64,000 nucleotides of DNA from Jaminaea rosea. Its lineage: Eukaryota > Basidiomycota > Exobasidiomycetes > Microstromatales. The position numbers and the translations under genes are program-made. Shown here one piece after another: positions 33,012-46,044 of this stretch. The stretch spans positions 1 to 64,000 of the forward strand of contig NW_020289992.1 in the NCBI RefSeq assembly GCF_003144245.1. The letters are read 5' to 3'. The number at the start of each line of letters is the position of its first letter. Position 1 is the stretch's first letter. The notes under the pieces are model-generated. The model saw only the letters and a program-made list of their open reading frames with translations, did no database searches and was not told the origin of the DNA.

Positions 33012-34268
33012 GGCAGGCGAGGCGGTGCGTATATGCCGGTCTGAGAGCCACTCAGCCTAGCCTAGCGTGGAGGGGATGCTGCTATCCTTGAGATGGCGTG
33101 CGGTGATGATGGTGATGAATTTTGGTCGAATTGATTGTGATGGTTGTCATTTCAAGAAGAGCGCGACGACAAGCGGCAAGCGGCAAGCGGCAAGACGCAA
33201 GAGGCGGACTGACGGCGCGGGTCGACGTCGAGGCGCCTCGACGGGAGGCCAGGCCAGGCACACGGGCGGGGGCGCGAGGCCACACGCACGCACGCATCGA
33301 CGCGCAATCGACGACGACGACGACCAAGGCTGCACACTCTGTCTGCTCACGAGATCAGAGCCGTCCCGTGTGTGTGTGTAGCCAGCGAGACGGGCGCAGC
33401 GAGGCGAGGTGAGGTGGTATCAACGAGACGATCCCCCGACGTCGACTTGAGCTGGCATCGTTTGTGTGCTACTCTAGCGTCGATGGATCCCAGTTCCCTC
33501 TTGCTGCATCTTTGTCGCCAGCACCACGACTGCGTCTACCAAACCCCAGCATGCGATGTTGTTGCGCTCGCAACGTGCTCCATTCGTCATCTGTGACGCT
33601 TGCGAAGTCTCAAGACGGTACCTTGACGAGCACAAGCACTTGCCTTGCTAACCGCCCACTTGCGACGCGACAACCTGACAGCATCCATTGCTGACACACT
33701 AGACGAATCGATCATCACAGTGTCAAGATCACGTCGACAGTAGGGCCTTTGAAGATCCAATGCTACCTCTTCACAGCTCTCAGGCTGCCGCAGCTCGTCA
33801 CCGCCTTCAAAGTTGACTCGTGTGTCGCTCAGCCCGCGTCGACACTCATCGACAAATCTCGCGCAGCCCGTTCTCCGCCATCCATTGCTCACACAGCAGC
33901 GAGCCGGAGTCATGATCGCATCCTGATCCCGCCCCTGACAGCTCACACTCCTCCGTGACAACTCTCACGCAATGCACAGAGCAATCTAGTCAAAATTGTG
34001 AGACGGCACGCCGCGTCGCAATCAAGGCAACGGCGATTCTGCGTTCACGTCTTCGTCTTCGTCTGCGTCTGCGTCTGCGTCTGCATTGTTACAAGATGCC
34101 ATTGCAAAGGAGGAGAAGGAGAGTAGACCGAAATTCACACATCAATATCAATAGATAGAAGGGTGAGGTGACGACGGAGCGAACGAAGTATTGTCCTGAG
34201 CAGAAAAAGAGCAGCAAGGAGCGCGAGAGCAGAGGGAGAGCTAGAGCCGAGCGTACAGCCACTGACCA
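33012..34268. other. Gene-free gap with short tandem repeats
   Basis: About 1.25 kb between the methyltransferase start and the PHD-protein stop without a supported gene. It contains a short GCGGCAA tandem near 33168-33192 and a CGTCTG/CTGCGT hexamer run near 34048-34086. Frames of 60-100 codons lack domains or splice logic. Confidence 0.5.
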
Positions 34269-36729
34269 CTAAGAAGCTGCTGCTGCGGCCACTGCATTCT
34301 CCTGTTGACCCTGCTGCGACTCCTCCCGTACCGCCACCACAGCTGGCAATGGTACATGCGCAGTGCCCCCCCCACCGCCGCCACCCCCACCACCGGGAAG
34401 CATCCCGTACTTCTGCTGGAAGGCAATCAGCTCGCGCGTCAAGTCGTCGAGAAGACGCATTGAGGGCGGATCGACGCTGCTGGCGTTGCCGTTGGAGTTG
34501 CTGCCGTTATCTCCAGACTGCGGAGTCGGCGTAGTACCTGGAGCTGCCTCACCATTCTGTGCAACCTCAGCAGCGCTGCCGCTCCTCTCCCCACCAGCTA
34601 CCGTATCCTTGCCCGCCGCCGCCGCCGCCGCCGCACCAGCAGGGGAATCCCGCTTGGAGCTACTGGCGCTGCCACTGCCACTCCTACTCCCCCCCGCCTC
34701 GATGCCCAGCATCTTCATCCTCTTCCCCCTCTCCAGTGCCTCCAGCTGCGTACGCGTGATATAATCGCTGATCCCGCGTACGCGCTTCCTCATCTCACCC
34801 ATCGTCATCCTCTTCCCCGGGAAGCGCACCTTCGTCGGCTGTTCCGGCAAGTCGAGGAGCGTAAATGCGTGCGGGGAGGGACGGGTCGCGCTACCATTAT
34901 TGTCGTGCGAGTGCGGGAGGCCCTTGGTCGAGGGGAGTTGCACGCTCAGCGGTTCTGGGTGCGGGGAGGGGAGGAGATGCGCTAAGTGAGAGAGATGGTC
35001 GGGGAGACCCCACGAGGTGTTCGTCTTGCTCAGCCCTGCACCTGCGCCAGCGTGGGAGGAGGACAAGGAGGGAGTGCCAGCTCGACTGCCCGTCCCTTCG
35101 CGTAGCGTTGATCCTCCTGCCCCCGCGCCCACCGCCCTTCGCCCGCTCTTGCTCGGCGAAGGCGTCGGGGAAGAAGGGCGATTCCCGTTCGCAACGGCTG
35201 CTGCTGCTGCTAAAGCTGCGCGCTCCTTGCGGTAGGTGTATTGGTTTGGCTGTTTCGGTTTGGCTGATGGGACTTCGCCTGCTGCCTTGCCCTTGCCCGA
35301 TCCCGTGGCTGCGGTATTGCCCCTACGCGTACCCTGACTTGACTCTGCGCCGCCCTCGTCTGCGGCGCGACTCGACGACATGCGACGACGCTTGCCATGC
35401 TCGGTGTTGCCTGCCTCTGGTGTAGGTGAGCGGGAGTGTGAGAGCGAGGTGGACGATCTGTGGGCCAAGGTTCGGGCCGCGCTACGTCAGCTCTATTTCA
35501 CGACGGCAGCTCTGTCCTCGTCACTTACCCCTCTTGTTTGGCACCGCCACGCTTCCTCTTCCTGCCCGCCGCATCGTCCGCGTCCCACACCTCGTCCTCG
35601 TTCAGCAGTCCAGGTGGCAGAGCTTCCCACCCGCCGTACATCGAGTCGCGCGAGTTCATCGTGGAGCGACGCTTCGGGCTACTCCTTCCACGCCCCTCCC
35701 CTCGCGCTTCACCCCCCGCAGCAGCCGCAGCCTCGTCCAGAGCGTCTCCGCCAGTCCCACGCGCCGTATTGGCCACAATGGGCTCTCCTCCCAGCCTGCG
35801 ACGCTCTGCATTCTGCTGCGCTAATAGCGCGACGGCCGCCTTGGCCTCGCGGAGCTCGCGCGCCGAGTCCCTGCCCGGGTTCTTGCTGTTGTGCGACTTG
35901 GATCCCTTCTTGCCGCCGTTGGACGAGGAGGAAGAGGAAGAGGGCTTGGCGGGTAGGAAGCCGAGCAGACGGAGCAGGCCGATGTGCAGCTCTGGCCTGC
36001 ACTGCTCGCAGTAGTAGACGTCTGGACAGTCCTCCTCCGTATTCATGCCCATGCAGACGCAATGTTGCCAGCAACGGCAGGTCTCGCACTGGATCATGAG
36101 GCCGACATTCTCGTCTGTGCGAGAGGCATAGAGAAGCGAAAAGGTGAGCATATACGCAGACGCCTAGCGTGCGTAGCGCGACACTCACCTGAACTGCCGC
36201 AGACACAGCGCGTCACCCCTTCGATGTCCCCCTCCTCGCCCTCTTCTCCTTCTTGTCCCTCTGCGGGCTCTTCAACAGCAGGCAAGCTCGTATTTGCTGC
36301 GCTCGCATTCGCTGCGCCCGTATTCGCCGCGCTTACACTCGCCTCCACGCCAGTCTCTGCGCCAGGAGAAGTAGGAGCGGCCCTCTTGGATCTGCGCGGG
36401 GCCAGGGCCTCCCCGTCGCCCAGATTGGCCAACCCCAATCCCGCAAGCTCCTTCATCGACGAGCTACGTTGCCTGCGCTGCTGCTGCTGCTGCGAAGACT
36501 CGCCAGGTGCAGCTTCGCCGTCGTCGAGAGCGGACAAGGCAGCTGCGTCCTCTGTCTCCTCCTGCTTTGTAGTAGCGCCGGAATCGTCGGCCTCATTCTT
36601 GGCTGCTGATCGTGCTGAGCGTGAGCGGCGCGTGCCACCTTCTTCGTCTATGAGTGGAGTTTTGATGCGTGAGGTTGAGCCCGATGCTTCGTCCTCTGGC
36701 GAAGAAGACGAGGCCGAGGTGCTCGCCGT

Positions 36730-36766
<37 letters not shown>

Positions 36767-36777
36767 CTGCTCGTCAT
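34269..36777 (-). CDS. CTI6: PHD-finger protein, CTI6-like (Rpd3L deacetylase subunit)
   Basis: Three exons (36777-36189, 36114-35529, 35457-34269) give 787 residues. A complete PHD finger spans roughly residues 190-240: [28 protein letters not shown] and [15 protein letters not shown]. The MIQCxxCxxWQHxxCMG...YxCExCxPELH pattern is characteristic of Cti6, which reads H3K4 methylation for the Rpd3L histone deacetylase complex. The second exon junction falls inside the zinc finger, and the phases agree, which confirms it. The rest is disordered, except a conserved-looking C-terminal block ([32 protein letters not shown]) that fits the Cti6 C-terminus. Poly-Ala and poly-Gly runs come from trinucleotide repeats. 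Identification rests mainly on the PHD finger. Confidence 0.78.
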
Positions 36778-37227
36778 GGCGGCGTGCCAGGAGGTATGTG
36801 AATGGATGGATGATAATGGATGGTGGGACAGAGCTGTTTGGCAGCCTAGTAGGCGCAGCTACGAAACGATACGATATACGATGGTGGAGATGTGAAGTGA
36901 AGTGGATTCGTGGGTTGGCAGGAAGGAGAGCAAGCAGCAAGCAGCAAGGCGGCCGCTCAACACAAGTCGATTCGCCCTCGCACTCGACGCACTCGACGCT
37001 CTCTCCGCTCTCTCCGCCCTGCTCTCGCTCTCTCTCTCGCACGCACGCCTGTCGTGGTCTGCTCTGCTCGCTCGTCCCGCCCGGCTGCTCTGTTCCTCCC
37101 GCTGCTGTTCCTGTTCCGCCACTCCCGCCGTCGCCGACTTCAGGACAGGGCAAACAGGCGCAGACGGGGCGGGGGCGATCAATCAAAGCTGGCTTGGCCA
37201 TTCCTCCACTTGCACGCTCGTACGCGC

Positions 37228-39897
37228 CTACATCGCACACCCCACAACGACTTCGGCGGGCGCAGCAGCTGCCCTTGCCAACTTCATTTGCCTCAATGCC
37301 ACCTCATGCGCCTGCCTGCGACTCGAATACGCTGACGCTGACGCTGACTTCGACTGCGACTGCGACTGCGACTGATCCACGGGCAATGATGGTCTGCGTA
37401 GCCCCGCACCTGCCGCCGCTGCTGGTCTCCTTGGCGGCGGACGCGGAAAGTCGGTCAACATCGTCCGAGAAGTGGTTCGCATCGGGATAGGCGCGTCACG
37501 ATCGCTTGAGGGGCGACGAGGGAGGATAGTGGGATCGCAAGATGGCGGGCGAGGGGCACGGCGTGGTGGAGATGCAAAGTGGGTAGATCGTACGGGAAGG
37601 CCTTCACTCCCTCTTCGTTGGCCCGTCAGCGATGACACAGAGACGAGCTCAGGGCCCTGCGGTGGCTTTGACAGCGCTGCCATATGTCTGGCTTGCACCT
37701 TCCGCAGCGGACTCACGACGAAATGAGACGCAAAGTCCTCCCCGGCCCCCGACCCCGTCGCTGGTGTGATGGGGCTGCGCTCAAAGGGCGTGTCGGTGCT
37801 ACTGTCCGAGCACGTCGATGCACTCCATGGCGAGTCCAATACCGCGCTCGAACGCCGTCGCTGCGGCGTCGTTGACTCCATCAGACTCTCCACCACTTCG
37901 GCACGCAGTTGCTCGTCCTCGTGATCCTCCTCCTCCCTCCCAGCCTTGGTGCGCCGCGGCGTCAGAGGTGGGGACAGGTCGAGGAAGTCGACGTAGCTTG
38001 AGGCGGAGGAGCGGCGGTGTAAGGGAGGTGGGACAAGAGTCGCTTGAGTCTTGGTCTCGCGCGTCTTGATCTCGCTCGTCTTGAGCCCGCTACTGGCGTA
38101 AGGGTGATGACGCCGTGAAGTAACCCATTGGTCCCACGACCGAGCGTACTCGCCGAGAGTGCGCTCGAAGTCTGCTCGAGATGCTGGCGTTGATTGCGGT
38201 TGCGTTCGCGCTGTAAGGGGGTCATGATTGTCGCGCAGCCGTTCTTGAGCCTCTTCGTGAGCATCGTCGTGCAAGTAGGCGACTGCAGGCCTCGCCTCGA
38301 CGCACGAAGGGTCCTGCAGCTTAAACGCAGTCACTGTAGTCTGCGCACTAGGTCTCCTGTGATCGAGCGTCGTAGCGCCACTCGGCCGTCTCGAGTATGT
38401 GGCCGTGTGCGAGCTGGGGCGTCGCTCGCTCGGCCGTCGCTCCCTCGTGGTGATTTGCCAGATACGATCCGCATCCCCCAGCGCCGTGCAGAGAGAGACC
38501 TTTTCGTCTGCGAACGAAGGCGGGGATACGGGGAGCTCGCTCTCCCTGCCACTTCCTCGCGATGCCGAGGGAGGCGAGGCCAGCTTGATGAAGGAAGCGC
38601 TACCAGTCCTGAAGCGACGTTCCTCCTTGATAAGCTCGCGGACCAGGATCTGCGCAACGCGATGAACGAAGTGTCAGTCAGCGTTTGACTCCCATCTGAT
38701 CGCCCCCTCCCCGCGACTCACTTGTATCGTCTTCTGCCACGCCCTCCTCTCCCCTGCGCTTCTCAGATGCACAACCCAGTCCACCTTCCTCCCCACTGCC
38801 TCAATCTGCGCACTCGTAGGCGTGAGCTGCCCCGCACCACCTCCCCTCGTCAGCTCGATCCCACCGATTTTGAGCGCCCACGTTTCTATTCCTCCCCCGC
38901 CCACCCCCACACCCCCGCTGTCCTCAGGTACGGTCGCATAGCTCTCTGGCGTGAGGACGAGTCGCTCGGACTCGTCTACGTCGTTGTGCTTGAAGGAGTG
39001 GAGCATGGAGGATGGCGAACGAAGCACCGCGGTACCGCCTGCGCCGATACGAGGCGATACGTTTGGTGATGGGACCAGATCGCTTGGCCACACGCTCGTC
39101 GAGAGGATAGAGTCGCGATGCTGCGTCGCCGTCCCCCGCCGCAGAGAGCGAGGTCCGCGCTTACGCACCGAGTCTTGCATGACCTTGAACGGATGGAGGG
39201 ACTCGCGCTGGCATGGGAAGGCGGGCAATTCGTCCTCTGGCGCGGTTTGGAGTGCCTTCTCCCTCTTGGCATGCGCGACTAGCATGGCCGCTGCGGACGA
39301 GACACCGCTCTGTGCCTGCTCAGGCGAGGAGAGGCCGAGAACGCGAGCCATCTTGCCTGTTGGGACCGCTCCGGCGGGCGTCGTAGGTAGGCAGAACACC
39401 GAGGCGGCTGCACTGGGCGCAGCTGTGTCTATCACCGTCGTGGCAGGAGTGTTGGATGCTGCTCGAGAGGAGCTGGACGTCGTTCGCGAGTGGGTCCTAC
39501 TTGACTTGCTTGAGACGCCGCAAGTCCAGCGATGAAGGCAGCCTGGGTCTGGGCTCCCGCTGTCAGGTAGCGCTGCGCTGTCCGCGCGATCCTGCACATC
39601 GCTGCGTCGCTGAGATTGCAGCGTTGCACGACTGGTATCGAGGGGACGTGGAGGTGGGGCCAAGGCGCGACGGGCTGCAATGCGTGACGGCTGGTGAGCG
39701 ATGGGCGATCCCGCTACGCCCGAGTCCACGACTCGTACTCGTCTGGGCTGCGGCGGCTCAAGAGCACGCGTGTAGTCGAAATAGTCGAGGAGCTCTGGTG
39801 CGCTGAGCATCGGCGAGGAGCGGTTGACGTGCAGCATTGTTGGTAGCGTCATGGCGATGTGACGTCGGATGAGATGGAGCTGCGCATCGAGCTGCAC
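37228..39897 (-). CDS. Hypothetical protein with PH-like domain
   Basis: Two exons (39897-38722 and 38649-37228) with a 72-nt intron and GTGAGT donor give 865 residues, or 850 if the second Met at 39852 is used. Most of the protein is disordered and Ser/Pro/Arg-rich. Near residues 330-392 there is WALKIGGIELTRGG, VDWVVHLRSAGERRAWQKTIQ, which looks like the last strands and C-terminal helix of a pleckstrin-homology domain with a long inserted loop. Directly after it, ILVRELIKEERRF recalls a RhoGEF start, but no DH domain follows. The C-terminus carries a Gln-Ser dipeptide run. A phosphoinositide-binding scaffold at the membrane is possible; nothing more specific can be said. Confidence 0.65.
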
Positions 39898-41073
39898 ATC
39901 TCCTTATAACCTGGACTGCTATCTTCAGACTCTCGCCTGCTTTGTTTGCGCCTCTCACCATCCTTGAGAAGTCACGACGTCCTGTCAGCTTTGTCTTCTT
40001 GTCGCAATCGTTCCCACAAGATCCCCGTCTTCTCGACGCCTCTTCTTAATTGGATCGGATCGACGCCTTGCGACGCCTTGCGACGCCTCTTGCATCATCG
40101 CTGCTATATCGGAGCGTAATACGGTATTCGCAAGCGGAGAAAAAATGTCAATTCTGGAAGGGAGTACAAAGGAAAGACAGGGCGCCAAGTTGAGATATCG
40201 CAGCGGCGGCTGGACCCTTCCTTTGTTCGTGGGTGGCGCCGCGTGCGAGTGGAGCAGACAAAGGCGCGCAGCTGAGCGGGAGAGTTGAGGGGCTTGCGAG
40301 GCGTGGCGCGTAGCGTGCGAAGTTGCGATGATGACGTCCCGCTCTTGCCTGTATGGCAAACAATGCAATGCGATGCGAGATGGTGATGCGGATCTGAAAC
40401 GTGGTCGTGGTCGTGGTCGTGGCCATTGGTGAGGATGCCAAGAGGGCGGCGGTCACGGAAAGAGGCATGCGAGGTGATCCAGGCGGGGCGACAAGCCCAA
40501 CACGCGAGGCCGCTCCTCAACTTCTTGACCACTTTGCCGCCACCACCTCGAGCGAGCTATTCAATCAGCGAGCTAGGGTTGGCAATAACGCATCTTCATG
40601 GTCAATCACACCGCTATCTCGTCTTCGAGTATCAGCAACTCATCGACGCCGTCTTCTCATCCGCAAATCGCTCGTCCCGCCCCGCACCGCCCCGTCATCG
40701 CTTTACCCCCTGAGCGAGCAGCAGCTTCCAGCGGCTTGCTCATGCGTTCGCCGCGCACCGCGCACCGCTTCACACGACGGCGGCCCGTTATGATCACGAC
40801 GGGCCGCAGTCCAATGTCCGGTGAGGCACTGCGTGGGGCACTACGTGAGGCATCAGCGCAGGCACGTCGCTTCTCGAGGAGTGTGTGCCGTCATTGACGG
40901 CCATCGATGCCGCTTGCACAACCGGATCGACAGTCACATCTCCCTGGGTTCAGGGCATTCATGACGAGCGCAATCGATGCATCCACATCTTGACCTCCTT
41001 CCTTTCTCATTCGACGCTCTTTCCCACTCGCTGTCCCTCTCTCTCACTCCCCCTCTCACCCCTTCGCCCAGCG
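39898..41073. other. Divergent intergenic region, no gene seen
   Basis: This 1.2-kb gap separates the divergent PH-like gene and the disordered-protein gene, so it should hold both promoters. It contains a GTGGTC hexamer run near 40400-40424. An in-frame Met at 40885 would extend the downstream gene by 63 residues, but those residues are Cys/Ser/Leu-rich and unlike the rest, so they are treated as leader. Confidence 0.45.
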
Positions 41074-43936
41074 ATGACCGTCTTCCTCGTCCCGCAGCCA
41101 CGACTGCCAGACGCCCGCGTTGATCCCGTCACATCAATCCTGCATCAACAAGATGAACACCGCTACGTCGTCGTACCTGGCGAGAATCCGACGCCACCTC
41201 AGCGCCCCTTGCGCGCTCGCAGTCGCAGTCGCTTTCGCACGGCTTTGCGTAGCCGACCAATGACTGCGCCCTCTGACAGCGGATCCTCGTCGTCTTCTCC
41301 AAGATCTAGCTCTGGTGCGCTCATCCGCAGCGCCTCGCTGGTCCCATTGATGGGCAAGAACAAGTCAAAACCCAACTTCGTGTCGCGCTCTCTGACCACA
41401 CTGGATACGAGAAGTACACCCGCTTTACGCCGCACCTCGACGTCCTTCGACGCCGACGCGGTGAACCATCGACGCAACTTTGCCCTCGTAGACGATACCT
41501 TCATCGGCACAGAGCGACACCTCGACGACCTCGTGCACACGAGTGAGGGACAGAGCATGACTTACGAAGAGCGCCTTTCCCTCGCTCGCCAAGCACTTCA
41601 GGCCAAGCTGCTCAACATCAACGTCGCTCTGGCCAACCGAGGACGGCGCAGCAGCAAGAGCAGCAGCGGCAATTCTGCCTTTGAGCGGCGTACTGGCGGC
41701 GGCGGCGGCGGTGGCGATGGCGGCGATGCGGCGTCCAAGAATTCGCAACATGACACACCACCAGTAGTCGCTGCCCAGGTAGTTGCGCGCTCCTCGTGCG
41801 ACTCTGCACTGGAGTCAGGGCTGAATGGCTCACGCCTCCGCCCCCTCGCGCTGCCGCAGCGGCACCCTTTACGGCCACGCCCCATCAGCTGCTCGCCCGT
41901 CTCTACCATTCACACCAACATGTCGGCCACTCCACCGCGCCGAAGCTCTGGAGGCGTCATATGGGCAGATGCATCCACGCAGACGAGCGATCCTGGCGAA
42001 GCAGATGCACGATCCGAGCAGTACGACCTCTTTCCCGCGGACTTTGAAGCACCAGCCTCGCGCGGACTCTACGCACCTGTGGTGATTGCGCACTCTGGCT
42101 CGCCGCCTTGCATCACGACGACAACACTCGAGATCCCGCACACCATTCCAGCCAACGTCGACACTTCTCCGCTGGGCTTGACCTACGAATCCTTTCTCAG
42201 CATCGGATCGAGCACCCCAGACACGGGCAGCGGCAGTGAGAGCGACTCGCTGCCTTCGCGAAGAGGTCGGGCGTCACTGCTTCTCCCGCCGCATCCTGAG
42301 GAGGCAGACGAACAATCCCCGCCTGTCCCGCCCAAGGACTACCCACACCCGGGCACGCGTATCAGCTCGCTCGAGTCAGTCACAACGGGCGGCGTCTCCA
42401 CGCTGACTCTGCCCACTGCCGTCGAATCTGCCGGTCATGGCCAGACGTTTGGGGGCAAGGCTCCATCCTCTCCACGCCAGTCGCCACGCCAAGTCATGTG
42501 GCGAGGTCTCGCTGCAGATGCGTGGGCGGCCGGACCCTTCCTACGAGGCAAACTAACATCGAGGCCCTTGTTCCGCCGCAAGAACTCTGCCGAGGGAGTG
42601 AGCCCTAGCATCTCAAGCCGCACCGAGGACAGGCCCGTACCACCTGTGCCAGCGCCCGCCTCGGAACCCAACAACACAGTCTTTGCAGGCTCGATGCTCG
42701 AGGTGAGGGCATGACGCGTGACGCGTGAGTTAATGTGACGTGACATCATCTCTAACTCTCGTTTCGCTCCGCCGTCGCCGGCACCAGTGGTTCGAGCAAG
42801 AGGAGGACAGCGACGAGGACGATCCGATTGAAGGCGAGCAAGGAGAGCCTGCCGCCCCTAATACCCCGCCAGCGCTGCGGCATGGCAGCCAGACCAAGGC
42901 ATGGATCCGCAATGTTCGCGATCAGCACAGCTTCGAATACTGCATCGGCTCTCCCAATCGGCCTAGCTTTGCCAGCAGCAGCCGTGGTGGCGGCGGCAGC
43001 GAGGGCGAGACGAAGCATACTCACAGCGCGAGTGAGCCTCCGCCCCTCAAGCCCATCCTGGTCCAGCCTGCGGAGCGACCCTCAACGGGGACAGCCTCGA
43101 CCGTCTCATCCTCACGACATCGTCGCAACGGCTACATACCTCCGCCGGCTGGACCACCGCTAGAGATCCCTCTCCCTGCTCTGCCCCTCGATGCGCTCCC
43201 CAAACCGCCCAGCTCGTCGTGCGACACCGCTCCGCCCATCCTGTCCGCGCGCAACTCGTTGAGCGAGAAGACCTGCTCTCCACTCTTGCACCCGCACAAC
43301 TACAACAAGAAGCTGAGTCGCAGGGAAGAGGCCAAGGACGATGCGAACAAGGGCAAGGAAAAGCAGCGCGTCAGCACCGAGTCGCAGACGGATGAGCGCG
43401 GTACGCAGACTAGCAGCCAAGCCAAGCTATCCGGATCAGCGCCGCTACGTGCCTCCTCCTCGTCACACTCGCATGACAGTACTTCGACGGTGCAGGGCTA
43501 CGTGCACAACGCCACGCCCTCGACGAGCTACGAGTCCACTCAGTCGTCTTCGTCGTCCAGCGAGCTGCAGCTGCAGTCGCAACGCGCCAAGAGTCCCACC
43601 ACGTTGCGTCGCGCGCATGGCTTCAAGGTGCTGATGAAACTCGCACCGCCCAGCGTAGCCGCTGCCTCTGCTCTGGCCTCTACTGCTCCCACGGGGAGCG
43701 CGACGAGCACCATGCCCAACACACCAACCTCATCTACTCCGATCAATGGCAACGTCAATGGGAACAAGAAGCCGCGAGAGATCAAGAGGAGGCGATTCGG
43801 CTCTACGAGCAAGGAAAAGCCCAAGCCCAAGCCCAAGCCCAAGAAGCCAACACCGCCTCAAGCTCCCACATCAAGATTGGCCGCCGGCACGTCGTCACAA
43901 GACGCTATGCTACTGACCCTCGCTGGGCTGGGGTGA
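41074..43936 (+). CDS. Hypothetical disordered protein, 925 aa
   Basis: Two exons (41074-42702, 42788-43936; 85-nt intron, GTGAGG donor, CAG acceptor) join in phase at SMLE-WFEQEEDSDEDD. No domain recognised. Features seen: Ser/Arg-rich segments with many possible phosphosites, a short ordered helix (MTYEERLSLARQALQAKLLN), a poly-Gly run, proline motifs of SH3-ligand type (PPVPPKDYP, PVPPVP), repeated Thr-Gln-Thr (ADASTQTSD, RGTQTSS) and a C-terminal Lys-Pro repeat (KPKPKPKPKK). Overall it resembles fungal cortical or signalling scaffolds. The start at 41074 follows a pyrimidine-rich leader. Confidence 0.7.
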
Positions 43937-44265
43937 GACCCATACACCCCGCGATGACCGATGCCGTGTTCCCGCAGTCGTGCTCATTCCCCCGTCTTGC
44001 CTCCCGTAACCGTTCCGTGGTGCCGCCGTACTACAGTAGCAGAGAAAGAGAGAAGGTCCCGCGTCCACGTCCACGTCCACGTCCCAACTCCTCACCGTCA
44101 CCGTCTTCAGCTAGCGAATCGACTTTCCATCCCTGAACCCGTGGCTCGCAACTCGTGGCTATGAACCCTATCCTACGATCCTTCTGTGACGCGGTGCGAC
44201 GCGACGCTACGATGCCTACTTCGCAATCAAATGATTCGCATTCATTCTGCGCTACAAGACGGCAA

Positions 44266-45851
44266 TCATCTCCTCGCTGGCGGTCCCCCCCTCGTACTCG
44301 GCTCAGGCAAGGTGACGGGGCACTTGAGTACCATGAACTTCTTGGCTTTACCCGCCCCTGCCCCGCTCCCCTTGCTCTCCTCACCTTCACCCTCCCCTCC
44401 CGCACCCCCACCCACCTGCCTATAGCGAGCCGTACACCCAATACTCTTTGCCACCTCCTTCAACTTGGGCGCAGCCATCCCCAGCTCAGCAGCCAGCACA
44501 TCTACCTCGATCTGGAACCCGTCGACATGAAGACAGAGAGCCAAGATGGTAGCTAGCAGCTTCGTGTCTCCAAATGGCGTGAGACTCGCCCTCCCCTTTG
44601 CTCGATCGCGCTCACAGAACTGGGCGAGTAAAGAGTCAATAAGCGCTTCAGCTTCGGCCTCGCCGTTGTGTTGGCCAATCTTGAGCTTCTCGCGGAGGGA
44701 CTTGCGATCGTTGAGGATTCGACCGCGCGATTGGGCAGAGAGGGCACGGAGGGAGGCGAGGTAGGAGATGAAGAGGAGGAGGCGCGTCTGCTGTTTTTGG
44801 TGGGTGGAGCTAGTCTTCAGAATGCCAGAGGAGGAGGAGGAGCCGCCCGCCTCGCCCCCGCTGGCGTTGTTGTTCCTCGAGGCGAGGACGCGATTCCAGA
44901 TGCGGCTGGAGAGCCATTGGCTGCGTGACATGGGGGAGGGGAGAAGTCGCTTGATGTGGGCTGCATCGTTTGCTGCGAGGCAGGCAGAGGGGTTGATGTT
45001 GCTCGAGATGGACGAGGGGAAAAGCTCCGACAGCGGGTAGACGAGGTCTGGGGTAGGTGCGTCGAGGTGAGGTGTGGGGATCGGGCGAGACTCGACGTCC
45101 GTCGCGCTACTCGTCGAAGCAATTGCTGCTGCCTTCGCGGTACTCTCTGTGACGGACGTGGCAATGCCGTCCAGCACGCCTTCGGCCATTCCCGTCGTGT
45201 CGACCTTCATCCGATCCGCATTGCGCATGGCCAGCTTCTGCTTGCGATTACCAAACGCCTCGCCCAAGTCTCTACGCGCTTTCGCATAGTCTGCCCTCCC
45301 TTGGACCTGAAGCGATGAGCCCTGGATGTTGCGCGCTACATTGAGGAGCGGCGATGCGTGTAGGGTGACCTGCCCCGTCGCCGGGTCATAGAGACCTACG
45401 AGGTACTGCCCGGGGTAGCCGCGCGCGTCTGTCGCTTCTTGCTGTGTGGTCGCGGTGGCCAGATCCCAGTTCGTCGACTCGACGACGATGTTATTCTGTG
45501 CTGACGGCGGGCGAGCGGCCAGGTTGAGCGAATCGTCGATGTGCGGCGGCGTGGAGGAGGAGGGGCCGTGGTGGTAGAGACTCATGTTGTGTGGAGGAAT
45601 GAAGGATGGCGAGTCGACTGAGAGCAATCAAGGACGGTTGCGTTAGTGTCACGCTAGCATATACGCACGCTGAACGCCGCGCGCCTTTGCTCACCCAAGA
45701 CGGCCTCGATGGGCGCATCATCCGCACTGTGCTTCCACCTCAGCGTCACTTCCTCATTCCCACCGCTGCTGCGATGCTGCGTCTTTGCCTGTTTGTTCGC
45801 CTTCCCTCCCGACTTGTGCGCATCTGAGCTGCGCTTCTTGTGGGACGACAT
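44266..45851 (-). CDS. RPA49: RNA polymerase I subunit A49
   Basis: Two exons (45851-45695, 45617-44266; 77-nt intron) give 502 residues. A49 forms a heterodimer with A34.5 on Pol I and helps initiation and elongation of rRNA. Seen: YLVGLYDPATGQVTLHASPLL and the end of the dimerisation barrel, LGEAFGNRKQKLAMRNADRM (the conserved linker), SRIWNRVL, and the C-terminal tandem winged-helix region with FGDTKLLATILALCLHVDGFQIEVDVLAAELGM and KSIGCTARY. The FG-x-x-KLLA-x-ILAL and final GC motifs are diagnostic. A Gly/Glu/Lys-rich loop near the C-terminus is extra. It is divergent with HRQ1, 193 bp start to start, with a possible ATF/CREB site in the gap. Confidence 0.9.
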
Positions 45852-45955
45852 TGCGAGGAGAGAGATGCAGGTGTTGGTAGTCAAGGTGCTGAACGAAGTC
45901 GTAGCCGCCTGTCCGTCCAAAAAGTGCGAATCTCGAATCGGAGGGCGGAAGCTGA

Positions 45956-45963
45956 TTACGTCA
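45956..45963. promoter_or_regulatory. Possible ATF/CREB site in the RPA49-HRQ1 divergent promoter
   Basis: TTACGTCA lies near the middle of the 193-bp space between the two start codons. It matches the bZIP (ATF/CREB) half-site arrangement. An 8-mer can occur by chance, so this is a candidate only. Confidence 0.3.
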
Positions 45964-46044
45964 GCTCGACTGGCGCGTCCCGCGTGGCTGCTTCCGTCGT
46001 GGCTTCATGCAGGTCGACGTACCTCGAGGCGGGCAGCCGATGCA

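Noticed and set aside
38600-38649. RhoGEF (DH) domain after the PH-like region
   Set aside because: Only the short ELIKEERRF segment resembles a DH start; the following sequence is disordered.
45709-46044. N-terminal extension of HRQ1 from an earlier in-frame Met
   Set aside because: It would run through exon 1 of the divergent RPA49 gene and has a Cys/Phe-rich composition unlike a helicase N-terminus.
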